DNA of 64,000 nucleotides from Clostridioides sp. (GTDB lineage Bacteria; Bacillota; Clostridia; Peptostreptococcales; Peptostreptococcaceae): NCBI GenBank assembly GCA_031261505.1, contig JAISJN010000012.1, positions 1 to 64,000 of the forward strand, read 5' to 3'. Shown piece by piece: positions 1 to 8,836 of this stretch (position 1 is its first letter; each line of letters starts with the position of its first letter). The notes under the pieces were generated by a model. It saw only the letters and a program-made list of their open reading frames with translations, ran no database searches and was not told where the DNA came from. The position numbers and the translations under genes were made by a program.

Positions 1-137
1 GAACATTTTTAGGTATTAACCGAACAAAATTCGTATGTTTGTTTGGCTTATTAAGTGTACCCAAAATTATTTTACAAACAAATTCTAAAACTGCTTGACT
101 TTAACTAGCTGGTCTGAAAACGTGAATCACCATTTAA

Positions 138-1694
138 TTATCTATAATAAACCGTGTTGTTTATCTGTGAATCAAAGTACCTGCCAGACGACAGATAACC
201 TATAGAGAAGAATCCTTTGTTAGGATCCCAGATTTTATACGCATTTAACGCGTAGACTAGGGCTTCTTTTTCTGTTGAATTCGGGTACTGTGCGAGATTT
301 GATTTTGTAGGTATATATGTTTTACTGTAAAAATCATTTGACCTAAAATTTATGACGCTATCTTCACACGCCTTGTGATCAGATCCACCTGCACTTGAAT
401 CGTATTTATCGTGTTTCATAGTCTTTATAGCAGTATTTAGCGTATTTAAATTATTCTTTGTTTCTATCTCGTCTATATTTTTTATAATCTCATCTTTTTT
501 CACTTTTAAATTTCCATAGTTTAAATAATATATATGATTCTTAGGATTGTTGTAGAAACCGAGCCTTTTAAGACATAACTCCAATTCCTTATTTCTAGCA
601 ACTGCTATATCATTTTCTGTCAAATTGTACTTTCCTGGATATTTGCCGTTTATCTTGTTTCTCACCGATGTTTTGTTTCCTCTTGTAGTTTGTACAAAAT
701 ATACGTTTTTACCAGACTTTATATCCCTTACTAATTCAAGACCCATCGTCAAAATTTCATCGTCTTGATGTGGATTTACGTAAATTACGTTGTTTTTATA
801 TGTATGTACTCCACCGATTGCTATTGTCCCGTCTTCTATATTTCTTCTGTCATCCTCTCTGGTCAAGAGTATAGATGTATTGAACTGCGAACCTACATAT
901 CCCCCACATAGAGAATCTGGGTATGCATCTCCACTTGCTAACACAGTTTGCTCGCTATCTGGGAAGAATTTATTTTTTACAGCCTCTGCAGTTTCATATC
1001 TATTGTTTCCAGAAATCCTCTCTACATTTGGTAAATTCTTGACTACATTTTCGGATATGCTATTTATTCCACCTATTATGTAAATCTTCTTTTTTGTCTT
1101 TAGCTCATTTTCAATATCTGAATTAAGATTGTCCTTGTCCGCTATGAAAATTGGATATGACTTTAAATAAGATACACTCGAGGCTGAAACGGCATCTGGA
1201 TAGTTGGTCCCATCCACTAGAATAGCTGTATCGTTTTTATTCTTACTACTCACTTTGTAGTTCAAATCGTAGGCATTGTCAGCTGTGATACTGCTTACCT
1301 CTACCCCTGGTATCGACAGTCCACCGCTATCGCCTATGACAACAACTTCCTTTGCTCCAAGTCTTGCTATTTCACTTATCACTTCTTTAAATAAGTCGTT
1401 TTTATTCCAGTAGAGTATTGGAACTTTCTCCTGTGATGAAATCGATACTGCTGTTATCATCGATTGATAGTCGTATCCATCAACCAATACCACCTTGTCT
1501 GATGTATTAAATGTATACTGGCTGGTCTTAACCGCTGTTTGAAAACGATTTCTACCGATCAATGTTCTAATGTTGGAATCTGTATCTGCGTGTACTGTGA
1601 ATGAAAATACACCTGCACACGATACTGCTAATGCTAAACATAGAAGTATTTTAGCATTCTCTTTTGCTTTTAAAACCCTCTCTGATGTCCTCAT
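138..1694 (-). CDS. Secreted CWB2 (cell wall binding repeat 2) protein with C-terminal PIG-L/LmbE-type deacetylase domain
   Basis: Signal peptide; CWB2 motifs (IGRNRFQTA, ISGNNRYETAE, YIIGG); PIG-L motif NPHQDDE. Confidence 0.85.
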   Translation of the reverse strand: MRTSERVLKAKENAKILLCLALAVSCAGVFSFTVHADTDSNIRTLIGRNRFQTAVKTSQYTFNTSDKVVLVDGYDYQSMITAVSISSQEKVPILYWNKNDLFKEVISEIARLGAKEVVVIGDSGGLSIPGVEVSSITADNAYDLNYKVSSKNKNDTAILVDGTNYPDAVSASSVSYLKSYPIFIADKDNLNSDIENELKTKKKIYIIGGINSISENVVKNLPNVERISGNNRYETAEAVKNKFFPDSEQTVLASGDAYPDSLCGGYVGSQFNTSILLTREDDRRNIEDGTIAIGGVHTYKNNVIYVNPHQDDEILTMGLELVRDIKSGKNVYFVQTTRGNKTSVRNKINGKYPGKYNLTENDIAVARNKELELCLKRLGFYNNPKNHIYYLNYGNLKVKKDEIIKNIDEIETKNNLNTLNTAIKTMKHDKYDSSAGGSDHKACEDSVINFRSNDFYSKTYIPTKSNLAQYPNSTEKEALVYALNAYKIWDPNKGFFSIGYLSSGRYFDSQINNTVYYR

Positions 1695-1955
1695 TACGTC
1701 ACTTCCTATTTTGTAATTATTTACCTAACTATTATTTTATTACTATTTTTGGAATTGTCAATAATATTGTCTTAAATATAATTATTAATTCATTTGCTAT
1801 TTTATAGATAATTCGAATCATACTTAAATATTGATGGCGGTAGCTGGATATACACTTGGGCTATTAAATCCAGATTTAAATCCATTATTTTACAAATCGA
1901 ATTTTGTAACAAAAACACCTCCACCTAAATATAATGATTGTGGGGGGATAATTTC

Positions 1956-2873
1956 ATGAAAATATGTGTTTCTGTTGGCCACAGCCAACTAAAAGATGGT
2001 ACATTTACAAGTGCCAATGGCATTGTAAATGAATATAAATATTGTAAGGGACTTGCTCCTGAACTCGTTAAGATTCTTAGAAAAGAAGGTAACACTGTTG
2101 ATTTACTTGAATGCCCAGAAAGGGAATTCACTACTCCATCTCAGGAAAAAACTTATAAGATACCTAGGATAAACGGCAAAAAATACGATCTATTGGTAGA
2201 ACTCCACCTGAATAGTTATGACGGCAGCGCTCACGGCAGCGAAGTCTTATATTATTCACAAACTGGTAAAACTTACGCAGATAGAATCGTTGCAAAACTA
2301 GGTACTATATTCACCAACAGAGGATCTAAAGAAAGACCAAACCTCTATATCTTAAATTCAACTGACTGCCCTGCTCTCATAGTAGAAACTTTCTTCTGTG
2401 ACAGCGTTGTAGATACAAATACTGTTAAACGTGTAGGCGACCCTGAAATTGCTAAGCTCATAGCTGAGGGTATTTTAAATAAGAAAATCACAGACGTAGA
2501 TACAAGCGTTCACAAGAACTGCGTATTGTACGAAGGCAGCGTAGATTTGAATACTGCTAATATTTTTTCTTGGTATTTAGACGACTGTGTCGTTCAAACT
2601 GTGGAAGAATACCAGTCTTATTCAACTCACAACCTGTATATAGTCGGCGGTGGTGCAACTAATAAATTTAAGGCTAGAAATTTACCAGATAGATTTACGG
2701 CTTTTGAAGGTGCTAATAGATTTGATACCTTAAACGAAGCTCTTAATTACGCTAAGGCTGATAGGTTTGCTGAATCTATAGACAATCTTCTCGACATTGA
2801 TAATGGTGCAGAAACCTATGATGAGCCGATAAACATTGGTGAAGATGATAATAACTTCAATCCAGATATATAA
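1956..2873 (+). CDS. N-acetylmuramoyl-L-alanine amidase, CD27L/CTP1L-type clostridial endolysin architecture (start adjusted to ATG 1956 after a G-rich RBS)
   Basis: Amidase_3-like core (SVGHS, ELHLNS, VETFFCD); C-terminal domain ...HNLYIVGGGATNKF...FEGANRFDTLNEAL resembling clostridial endolysin CTDs. Confidence 0.8.
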   Translation: MKICVSVGHSQLKDGTFTSANGIVNEYKYCKGLAPELVKILRKEGNTVDLLECPEREFTTPSQEKTYKIPRINGKKYDLLVELHLNSYDGSAHGSEVLYYSQTGKTYADRIVAKLGTIFTNRGSKERPNLYILNSTDCPALIVETFFCDSVVDTNTVKRVGDPEIAKLIAEGILNKKITDVDTSVHKNCVLYEGSVDLNTANIFSWYLDDCVVQTVEEYQSYSTHNLYIVGGGATNKFKARNLPDRFTAFEGANRFDTLNEALNYAKADRFAESIDNLLDIDNGAETYDEPINIGEDDNNFNPDI

Positions 2874-2890
2874 AACCATGAATTTTGATT

Positions 2891-2960
2891 TTATAACTTG
2901 AGAATGAAAAAGACAGATGATCTCAATTGAGATTCTCTGCCTTTTTCATCTCTTTTTTTA
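2891..2960 (+). repeat. Hairpin repeat variant/terminator after the endolysin gene
   Basis: ttataacttgagaatgaaaaagacagatgatctcaattgagattctctgcctttttcatctctttttt. Confidence 0.65.
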
Positions 2961-2971
2961 TTTTTACCATT

Positions 2972-4144
2972 TCACCTTTGCAGTGAGTTGTTTGCATCTC
3001 CAACTATCTTTCCATTTGGGTTTAGCCTTGCAATCTTATGCTTTTCTCCAAGAGCGTATTTCTCTCCGAACTTTTTTCCACTTTCTATATTATGTTGCTC
3101 TAGATGATCTGGTTTGTCGTCCTTCAAATCTCTTCTAGCCTGTCTTATGTGTATTACAAATGTTATCACTGCACTTACTACCAAGAAGGCGTAGAAGTTT
3201 AACAGTCTGCTCACAAGCATGGCTGGTATCAATAATCCTCCTGAGAAGAAAACTTTAAACATAGTCATAAATCCAGTTTCAGATGCTCCAACCGAGCCCG
3301 GTAGAGGTAATGATGAAACTGCTAGTGTAAGGATTGCCTGCATTGCTACTAGGTCTATCAATTTGTATCCAGTTAGGTTAAACGCCTTGTATACGAAAAA
3401 TGGAACTAGGAACAAGGCTGTTATCTGCACTATTGTAAGGAATAGAACCTTTAATATCAAGGTTGGATTTTGCTTGATGTGTTCTGCTCCTTTTTGGTAT
3501 TCTGCTATCTGTCTGTCTACAGTCTGCATTGTCTTGTCTAGATTTTTTACTATTTTTATCTTTGAGAGTAGTTTTACCGTACCCTTGATTACATTTCCGA
3601 GTACCTTCTTTGAAAACATAGCCCCGACCATTGCTCCGATTAAAATTACATTTGACACAACTCCATAGACTAGGAGTATTTTCATTCCCACTAAATCGCT
3701 TTTTAAGAATGAGTATCTAGATACTACCATTATTATGGCGTATACTAGCGCCACTGCCTGGTGGAATATGGATAGTATCAGCAAGGTAAGCGAGGAGTAC
3801 GAGATATTTAATTTGTCCTTTGTCATATAGTACACCTGTGCTGGCTGACCACCTGATGCAGATGGCGTGATTGCACTGAAGTAGAATCCTACAAAGCTAT
3901 AACCGTATGATTCTAAAAAAGGTACTTTTTTACCTAAGGACTTCATGACTGTCTTGATTCCCATAGCTTCACAGCCTAGGTATATAAACATCATCGAGAA
4001 CCCTATTAGTACATATCCTATTTTTACCTGTAATAGTATATCTATAAGCGAATTCAGCGATTCCTGGCTGAATACGTAATATCCTGTGAGTATCATGGCT
4101 ACTATCATGAAAGCTATACTAAATATATATTTTTTATTTTTCAT
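2972..4144 (-). CDS. Flippase-like / lysylphosphatidylglycerol synthase TM-region (UPF0104) membrane protein
   Basis: Multi-TM; SPSASGGQPAQVYYM and LPLPGSVGASETGF motifs of the family. Confidence 0.8.
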   Translation of the reverse strand: MKNKKYIFSIAFMIVAMILTGYYVFSQESLNSLIDILLQVKIGYVLIGFSMMFIYLGCEAMGIKTVMKSLGKKVPFLESYGYSFVGFYFSAITPSASGGQPAQVYYMTKDKLNISYSSLTLLILSIFHQAVALVYAIIMVVSRYSFLKSDLVGMKILLVYGVVSNVILIGAMVGAMFSKKVLGNVIKGTVKLLSKIKIVKNLDKTMQTVDRQIAEYQKGAEHIKQNPTLILKVLFLTIVQITALFLVPFFVYKAFNLTGYKLIDLVAMQAILTLAVSSLPLPGSVGASETGFMTMFKVFFSGGLLIPAMLVSRLLNFYAFLVVSAVITFVIHIRQARRDLKDDKPDHLEQHNIESGKKFGEKYALGEKHKIARLNPNGKIVGDANNSLQR

Positions 4145-4163
4145 ATGCTCTCCTCTCTATTTG

Positions 4164-5186
4164 CTAAATTTCATCTTCTCCTGGGGTTATGAATTCGTAT
4201 CCCTCTGATTTTAGCTCTGGTATTACTTCTTTCAAAGTCTGTATCATTATCTTTGGAGCATTTTTTGCCCCTCCTGAATTTTCACCTGCATCGTGGAGAC
4301 ATATAATAGAGTTTACCCTTAATCTGTCTTTTAACCTGGTTTTTAGCAATTCTACTGTTGTATTCTTTTCCCAGTCCTCTATCATAAGACTCCATAGTAC
4401 TAGTCTTAGGTTGTATTTTTTTATAAATCCAGTTGAAAATATGTTCGTATGTCCCCATGGAGGTCTGTAGTAATGTACATCCACTCCTAGGTCTTTCATT
4501 ATCTCCAGGCTCTTAGCGAAGTCTTTCTTTGTGTACGCATAACTGTACAGTAATGCGTTCTTATGCTCAAGTGAGTGAATTCCGATTACATGCCCCTCGT
4601 CTTGCATCCTTTTTATAAGTTCCGGATTTTTCTGAGCGTTCTTTGCCACTGTGAAAAATGTAGCCCTTATCCCGTTATCCCTCAGGATATCCAGTAATTC
4701 TCCAGTGTATCTCGGATCTGGACCGTCGTCGAAGGTAAGCATGATTCTTTTAAATTGTGATTGCGTGGTGTGAGATTTCAATCCCACACTCAAATGAGAT
4801 TCATGAGCTCCATCTATAGAGGTGGTGGACACTTGTCTCAAGTTATTAACTGTATTCGAATCTATATATTTTTTTGCTTTATTTACTTGCTGATTTATTT
4901 TTGCATTTTCTGTTTTTGCAATTTCTGTTTCTGCATTTATTTCTTCATGTATTTCTTCACTTATTCTATCACAGCTCGAGTCATTTATATAGTTATTTGT
5001 TGTAGCAGTTTTTTCGTTTCTTGCTTTTATTTTGTAATTAACGCACTTCAATGCTTTTTTATTGTATACCTTATTATAATATGTAGGAATCACTGAATGC
5101 ACTAAAAACATTAAAACAAGTAGTAAAAAAACTATCATCACCGTATTAAACACATGCGACAACTTCAGCGCCTCCCTTTTGTCCAT
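4164..5186 (-). CDS. Polysaccharide deacetylase (NodB homology), membrane-anchored; start may be TTG at 5162
   Basis: TFDDGPDPRYT, HSLEHKN, YYRPPWGH, LHDAGENSGG motifs; N-terminal TM segment. Confidence 0.88.
   Translation of the reverse strand: MDKREALKLSHVFNTVMIVFLLLVLMFLVHSVIPTYYNKVYNKKALKCVNYKIKARNEKTATTNNYINDSSCDRISEEIHEEINAETEIAKTENAKINQQVNKAKKYIDSNTVNNLRQVSTTSIDGAHESHLSVGLKSHTTQSQFKRIMLTFDDGPDPRYTGELLDILRDNGIRATFFTVAKNAQKNPELIKRMQDEGHVIGIHSLEHKNALLYSYAYTKKDFAKSLEIMKDLGVDVHYYRPPWGHTNIFSTGFIKKYNLRLVLWSLMIEDWEKNTTVELLKTRLKDRLRVNSIICLHDAGENSGGAKNAPKIMIQTLKEVIPELKSEGYEFITPGEDEI
4750..4848 (-). repeat. Full-length dispersed hairpin repeat copy A, inside the polysaccharide deacetylase ORF
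   Basis: Minus strand ATAACTTGAGACAAGTGTCCACCACCTCTATAGATGGAGCTCATGAATCTCATTTGAGTGTGGGATTGAAATCTCACACCACGCAATCACAATTTAA. Confidence 0.7.
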
Positions 5187-6303
5187 TTCCTAAATAGTCC
5201 AAGGTTTCCATAAATGTCACTCCGTCTAGCTCGCCTTTTATTGCCATCTCATTTTCCCTTAGTATTCTTAGGAGTTCATCGTCGTATATCATTTCTTTTA
5301 TATCCATAATCATCCTAATAGGATCCTTGCTTAGCACCCTACCTATTTCGTTATCTAGTATAAACTCTGCGTTGTTGATTTCATTCGGTAGGAATGGGCA
5401 GAACACGAGTAGTGGTAATTCTGCGTGAATAGCCTCAAACATTGTTATCCCGCCTGGTTTTGTAACTATTACATCTGCGTTTTTCATATATTCATCGACA
5501 TGGTCTGTGTATCCCACTACGTCTATATTTGCATACCTACCGTATAGTTTATCGTACATTTTTACATTTTGCCCTGTGATTACAGTTGTCCTAACTCCTG
5601 GCAGAGAGTTCAACCTTTCGTAAAATCTATTTGATTTTGGAAGAATTCCAAGTCCTCCACCCATTATAAGCAGGTTCTTACCGCGTTTCATGCTTTTTAC
5701 TTCATTTACTTCTCCCAACTCTATGTTTCTAAATTTACTTCTCACCGGTATCCCGTTCACCAGTATTTTCGAACCTTCTACTCCCTTTTCGATCAGTTCT
5801 TCTTTGATTACCTCATCTGCAACTAGGTAACAATCTGTGTTTTTGCAGATCCACTCTTGATGTGAACTTATATCCGTTATGCAAGTTACGAGTGGAATAT
5901 CAGAACCTGTTTTATCCTTGTACCTCGAGACAAGTTTTGAACAAAACGGGAATGTCGATATTATGACTGTCGGTTCAATTTTTTGAAGTAGACTCTTTAA
6001 TCTATATATAAATACATCCAATAACATTGGTGTCTTATCTACCTTTCCAGTATCTGTTGCTCTGTAAAATAGATTGTATAGTTTAGTCCCCTTGTTTACA
6101 AATACGTCAAACGCCTTGTACAATCCTCTCGAATACCCTGGCATCATGTATTCAAATATATCCTCTACCACTACTTTTTCTTCATCGGGACCAATTGCTA
6201 CCTCTTCTTTTAATTTAAAGAAATCGTTGATTTCTTCTGCTAGTGAATTAGATACTGAAAGATGTCCCATTCCGAATTTACTTGTAAGAATCAGTACCTT
6301 CAT
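5146..6303 (-). CDS. MGDG synthase/UgtP-like glycosyltransferase (processive diacylglycerol glycosyltransferase family)
   Basis: LTSKFGMGHLSVSNSL N-terminus; VTKPGGITMFEA motif. Confidence 0.85.
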   Translation of the reverse strand: MKVLILTSKFGMGHLSVSNSLAEEINDFFKLKEEVAIGPDEEKVVVEDIFEYMMPGYSRGLYKAFDVFVNKGTKLYNLFYRATDTGKVDKTPMLLDVFIYRLKSLLQKIEPTVIISTFPFCSKLVSRYKDKTGSDIPLVTCITDISSHQEWICKNTDCYLVADEVIKEELIEKGVEGSKILVNGIPVRSKFRNIELGEVNEVKSMKRGKNLLIMGGGLGILPKSNRFYERLNSLPGVRTTVITGQNVKMYDKLYGRYANIDVVGYTDHVDEYMKNADVIVTKPGGITMFEAIHAELPLLVFCPFLPNEINNAEFILDNEIGRVLSKDPIRMIMDIKEMIYDDELLRILRENEMAIKGELDGVTFMETLDYLGNGQKGGAEVVACV

Positions 6304-6498
6304 ATTATTACTCCCCTTCTCTGTAAAATAGACTGTATTTCCATATTCATATCTGTCTATATATCTACGTATCTATGTATTAGTCGTGCTCTCTATAGTA
6401 CTATTGTATTAGTTAAATCTTTAGAAATTACTACTGTAAATCTTAATAGTTCTTAAGATAATAAAAAACCACGAGCGAATGAACACTGCGCAGCTTTT

Positions 6499-6600
6499 TT
6501 AATGGTGATTCAAGGATACAATTTATAATTTTCCTGGCATAGAAATGAGAATTACGTCCGCAACCTTTATTGATTGGGATGTAATTCTCAAGTTATACTA
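6499..6600 (-). repeat. Dispersed hairpin repeat copy B, containing the stop codon of the histidine kinase gene
   Basis: Minus strand AGTATAACTTGAGAATTACATCCCAATC...GGACGTAATTCTCATTTC...TTGAATCACCATTAAA. Confidence 0.75.
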
Positions 6601-7951
6601 TTGGAATTCCTATTTCTATCGTAAAGTTTTTTTCATCATTGTATATATTGATGAAACCGTCGTGGTTTCTTATTATTTCCTTGCAGTTTTTTATACCTAT
6701 TCCGAAGCTGTCTTCTGCACGCTCTAACTTCTTGACTGCATTGCTCTGCCTTATCATCAGGAAGTTTTCCGTCTTCTTAGTCGCGAATACAATATCTCCT
6801 TCAGGCTCGGCGTATTTTAAGATATTGGATATCATATTTGTGAATATCCTCCTAAACTGCGTGATGTCTACGTTTATGTGGATCTGATCTCTGAGTTCGT
6901 TGTTTACAACTACTTCAAATCCAGCCTCTTCTAAGTCAAATTGAGTGTCTAGTATAATCTGAAATATCAGCTCGTTGGCATTTATTTTCTCGAACTCGTA
7001 TCCGACCTCGTACTTCTTATTTTCTACCGAGTTCGTAAAGAGGTTTTCGGATAGGTTCTTGATCTGATACGCCTTTACTCTGGCGTTTTCAATGTATTGA
7101 TGCAGTTCTTCTTCATCTTTGAATTTCCTCTCAGATATTAAGTCCAGATAGCAAATTACCGATGTGAGCGGTGTTCTAATATCGTGGGATATGGACGCTA
7201 CTATATCCCTGTTCTTATTTAGCATCTCGCCCTCTATCTCGATCTTATTTTTCAGTTCGCTGCACATATTGTTTATACTATTCGCTAGAGAACTTAATTC
7301 ATCCCTTCCCTTGACTGGTATTCTGTACTCGAGGTCTCCCGTCTCAGCTATTCTGATACCCTTTTCTATCTTTTTGATGTACGCCATATTCCTGTGGAAT
7401 AGGAGCAGGAATACCATTATAAACGAGGCTGCAATAAAGGTGAGGGATAGGGCATTTATTGCATTTTGGAACTTAGCTTGGAAAAACGCCGACATTATGA
7501 TCGTTGCATCTCCGTCTTTGAATTTCATTTCCTTCCTGTTTATCAAGTGGTTAGTCGATTGAGCTGTCCCATCCATTTCTTTATGCTCTAATCTTCTTTC
7601 CTCTGCATTTTCTATATTTATTATTCTCTCTGGCTCGTTGACTGTATCATAGACTACCTTTCCATCCTTTATGACAGATAACCTAACGTACCAGTTCTGT
7701 TGATTCCATTCCGACAGCTTGTCCTTGTCACTCGTCTTGACCTCATTCCAGTCTATAAAATCCTTTAGGTCTTTTTGAATGATTCCAAGTTGTGTTTCAT
7801 AATACGCCTTTCCCTCAGATGCCTGTGTCACTATCTTCTCAACTATATCGTAAAACGGTATGTTTAGAATGAAGGCTGATATTATTGCGATTATGATGTA
7901 TGAAATCGTCTTTAGACCGAGTTTTGAATACCTAAAATGAAATCTATTCAA
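6593..7951 (-). CDS. Sensor histidine kinase (HAMP, HisKA, HATPase)
   Basis: VASISHDIRTPLTSV H-box; two TM segments; HAMP-like linker. Confidence 0.9.
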   Translation of the reverse strand: MNRFHFRYSKLGLKTISYIIIAIISAFILNIPFYDIVEKIVTQASEGKAYYETQLGIIQKDLKDFIDWNEVKTSDKDKLSEWNQQNWYVRLSVIKDGKVVYDTVNEPERIINIENAEERRLEHKEMDGTAQSTNHLINRKEMKFKDGDATIIMSAFFQAKFQNAINALSLTFIAASFIMVFLLLFHRNMAYIKKIEKGIRIAETGDLEYRIPVKGRDELSSLANSINNMCSELKNKIEIEGEMLNKNRDIVASISHDIRTPLTSVICYLDLISERKFKDEEELHQYIENARVKAYQIKNLSENLFTNSVENKKYEVGYEFEKINANELIFQIILDTQFDLEEAGFEVVVNNELRDQIHINVDITQFRRIFTNMISNILKYAEPEGDIVFATKKTENFLMIRQSNAVKKLERAEDSFGIGIKNCKEIIRNHDGFINIYNDEKNFTIEIGIPIV

Positions 7952-8645
7952 TGTAATAGCCCTTTCCCCAAGCAGTTTTGATGTACTGGTCGTCTTTAGA
8001 CTTTTCTAGCTTCTTTCTCAAGTTCCTTATATGCACCATTATAGTGTTGTTGGCTGTATAATGGTACGGCTCCTCCCATATACTCTCGTAAAGATTTTGA
8101 GATGAAAATATCTTCTTTCTATTTTGCATCATAAGCACGAGCATACTGTACTCTATCGACGTCAATTGTATGTCATTATCGCCGATAGTCACTTTTTGTG
8201 TATCTAGATCTATGCTGAGGTCCCTAGTAGCTAGAAGATTTGATTCCTCTTCTGTATTTCTTCCTTGATAGACGTAATAACGCCTGATCAGAGATTTTAC
8301 CCTTGAGATAAACTCTGAATAAGTGAATGGCTTTGACAGATAGTCGTCCCCTCCACAAGAGAAACCTATTACCTTGTCCGATTCTTGAGATTTCGCCGTC
8401 AAAAATAAAATCGGTGCATTTGTCTTCTTTCTAATTTCACTACAGGCTGTAAATCCGTCTTTTACTGGCATTACGACGTCAAGTATTATGAGGTCTATGC
8501 TTTCATCTACCTGGTCTACAGCCTCTTGTCCATTTGTAGCCGTCACTACTTCAAATCCTTCGTTCGAGAGAAGTATGTCGACTATTTTTATGATATCTGG
8601 GCTGTCATCTGCGACCAAGACCCTCTTCTTCAATTTTTCTTCCAT
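7944..8645 (-). CDS. OmpR-family response regulator
   Basis: VLVADDSPDI, LIILDVVMPVKDG, LTAKS; C-terminal winged helix; overlaps kinase start. Confidence 0.92.
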   Translation of the reverse strand: MEEKLKKRVLVADDSPDIIKIVDILLSNEGFEVVTATNGQEAVDQVDESIDLIILDVVMPVKDGFTACSEIRKKTNAPILFLTAKSQESDKVIGFSCGGDDYLSKPFTYSEFISRVKSLIRRYYVYQGRNTEEESNLLATRDLSIDLDTQKVTIGDNDIQLTSIEYSMLVLMMQNRKKIFSSQNLYESIWEEPYHYTANNTIMVHIRNLRKKLEKSKDDQYIKTAWGKGYYIE

Positions 8646-8681
8646 CTTATCCCTCCGATTGAAATTTCAATAATTCCCGAC

Positions 8682-8755
8682 CTCATCATGGCTTGTACCT
8701 AACTCGTCCATACTTATCCACACTCATCATGGACTGTACATAGAGCGTCCACGAC
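8682..8755. repeat. Two ~33 bp direct repeats, 41 bp period, upstream of the response regulator gene
   Basis: ctcatcatggcttgtacctaactcgtccatac and ctcatcatggactgtacatagagcgtccacgac. Confidence 0.6.
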
Positions 8756-8836
8756 TTTGAGGACGGAAACTACTATTTATTGATTCTATCTAATACCAAT
8801 TCTCAGATTTATCTCAAGTTATGGGGATTGATAGAT

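Noticed and set aside
790-1083. Plus-strand ORFs antisense to the CWB2/PIG-L gene and many similar track ORFs (e.g. 3219-3668, 15690-16118, 45047-45589, 27051-27500)
   Set aside because: They are antisense shadows of well-supported genes, with no family motifs or RBS.
1956-2873. Prophage remnant around the endolysin
   Set aside because: No other phage-like gene (holin, tail, terminase, integrase) is present in the flanks; only an isolated lysin can be supported.
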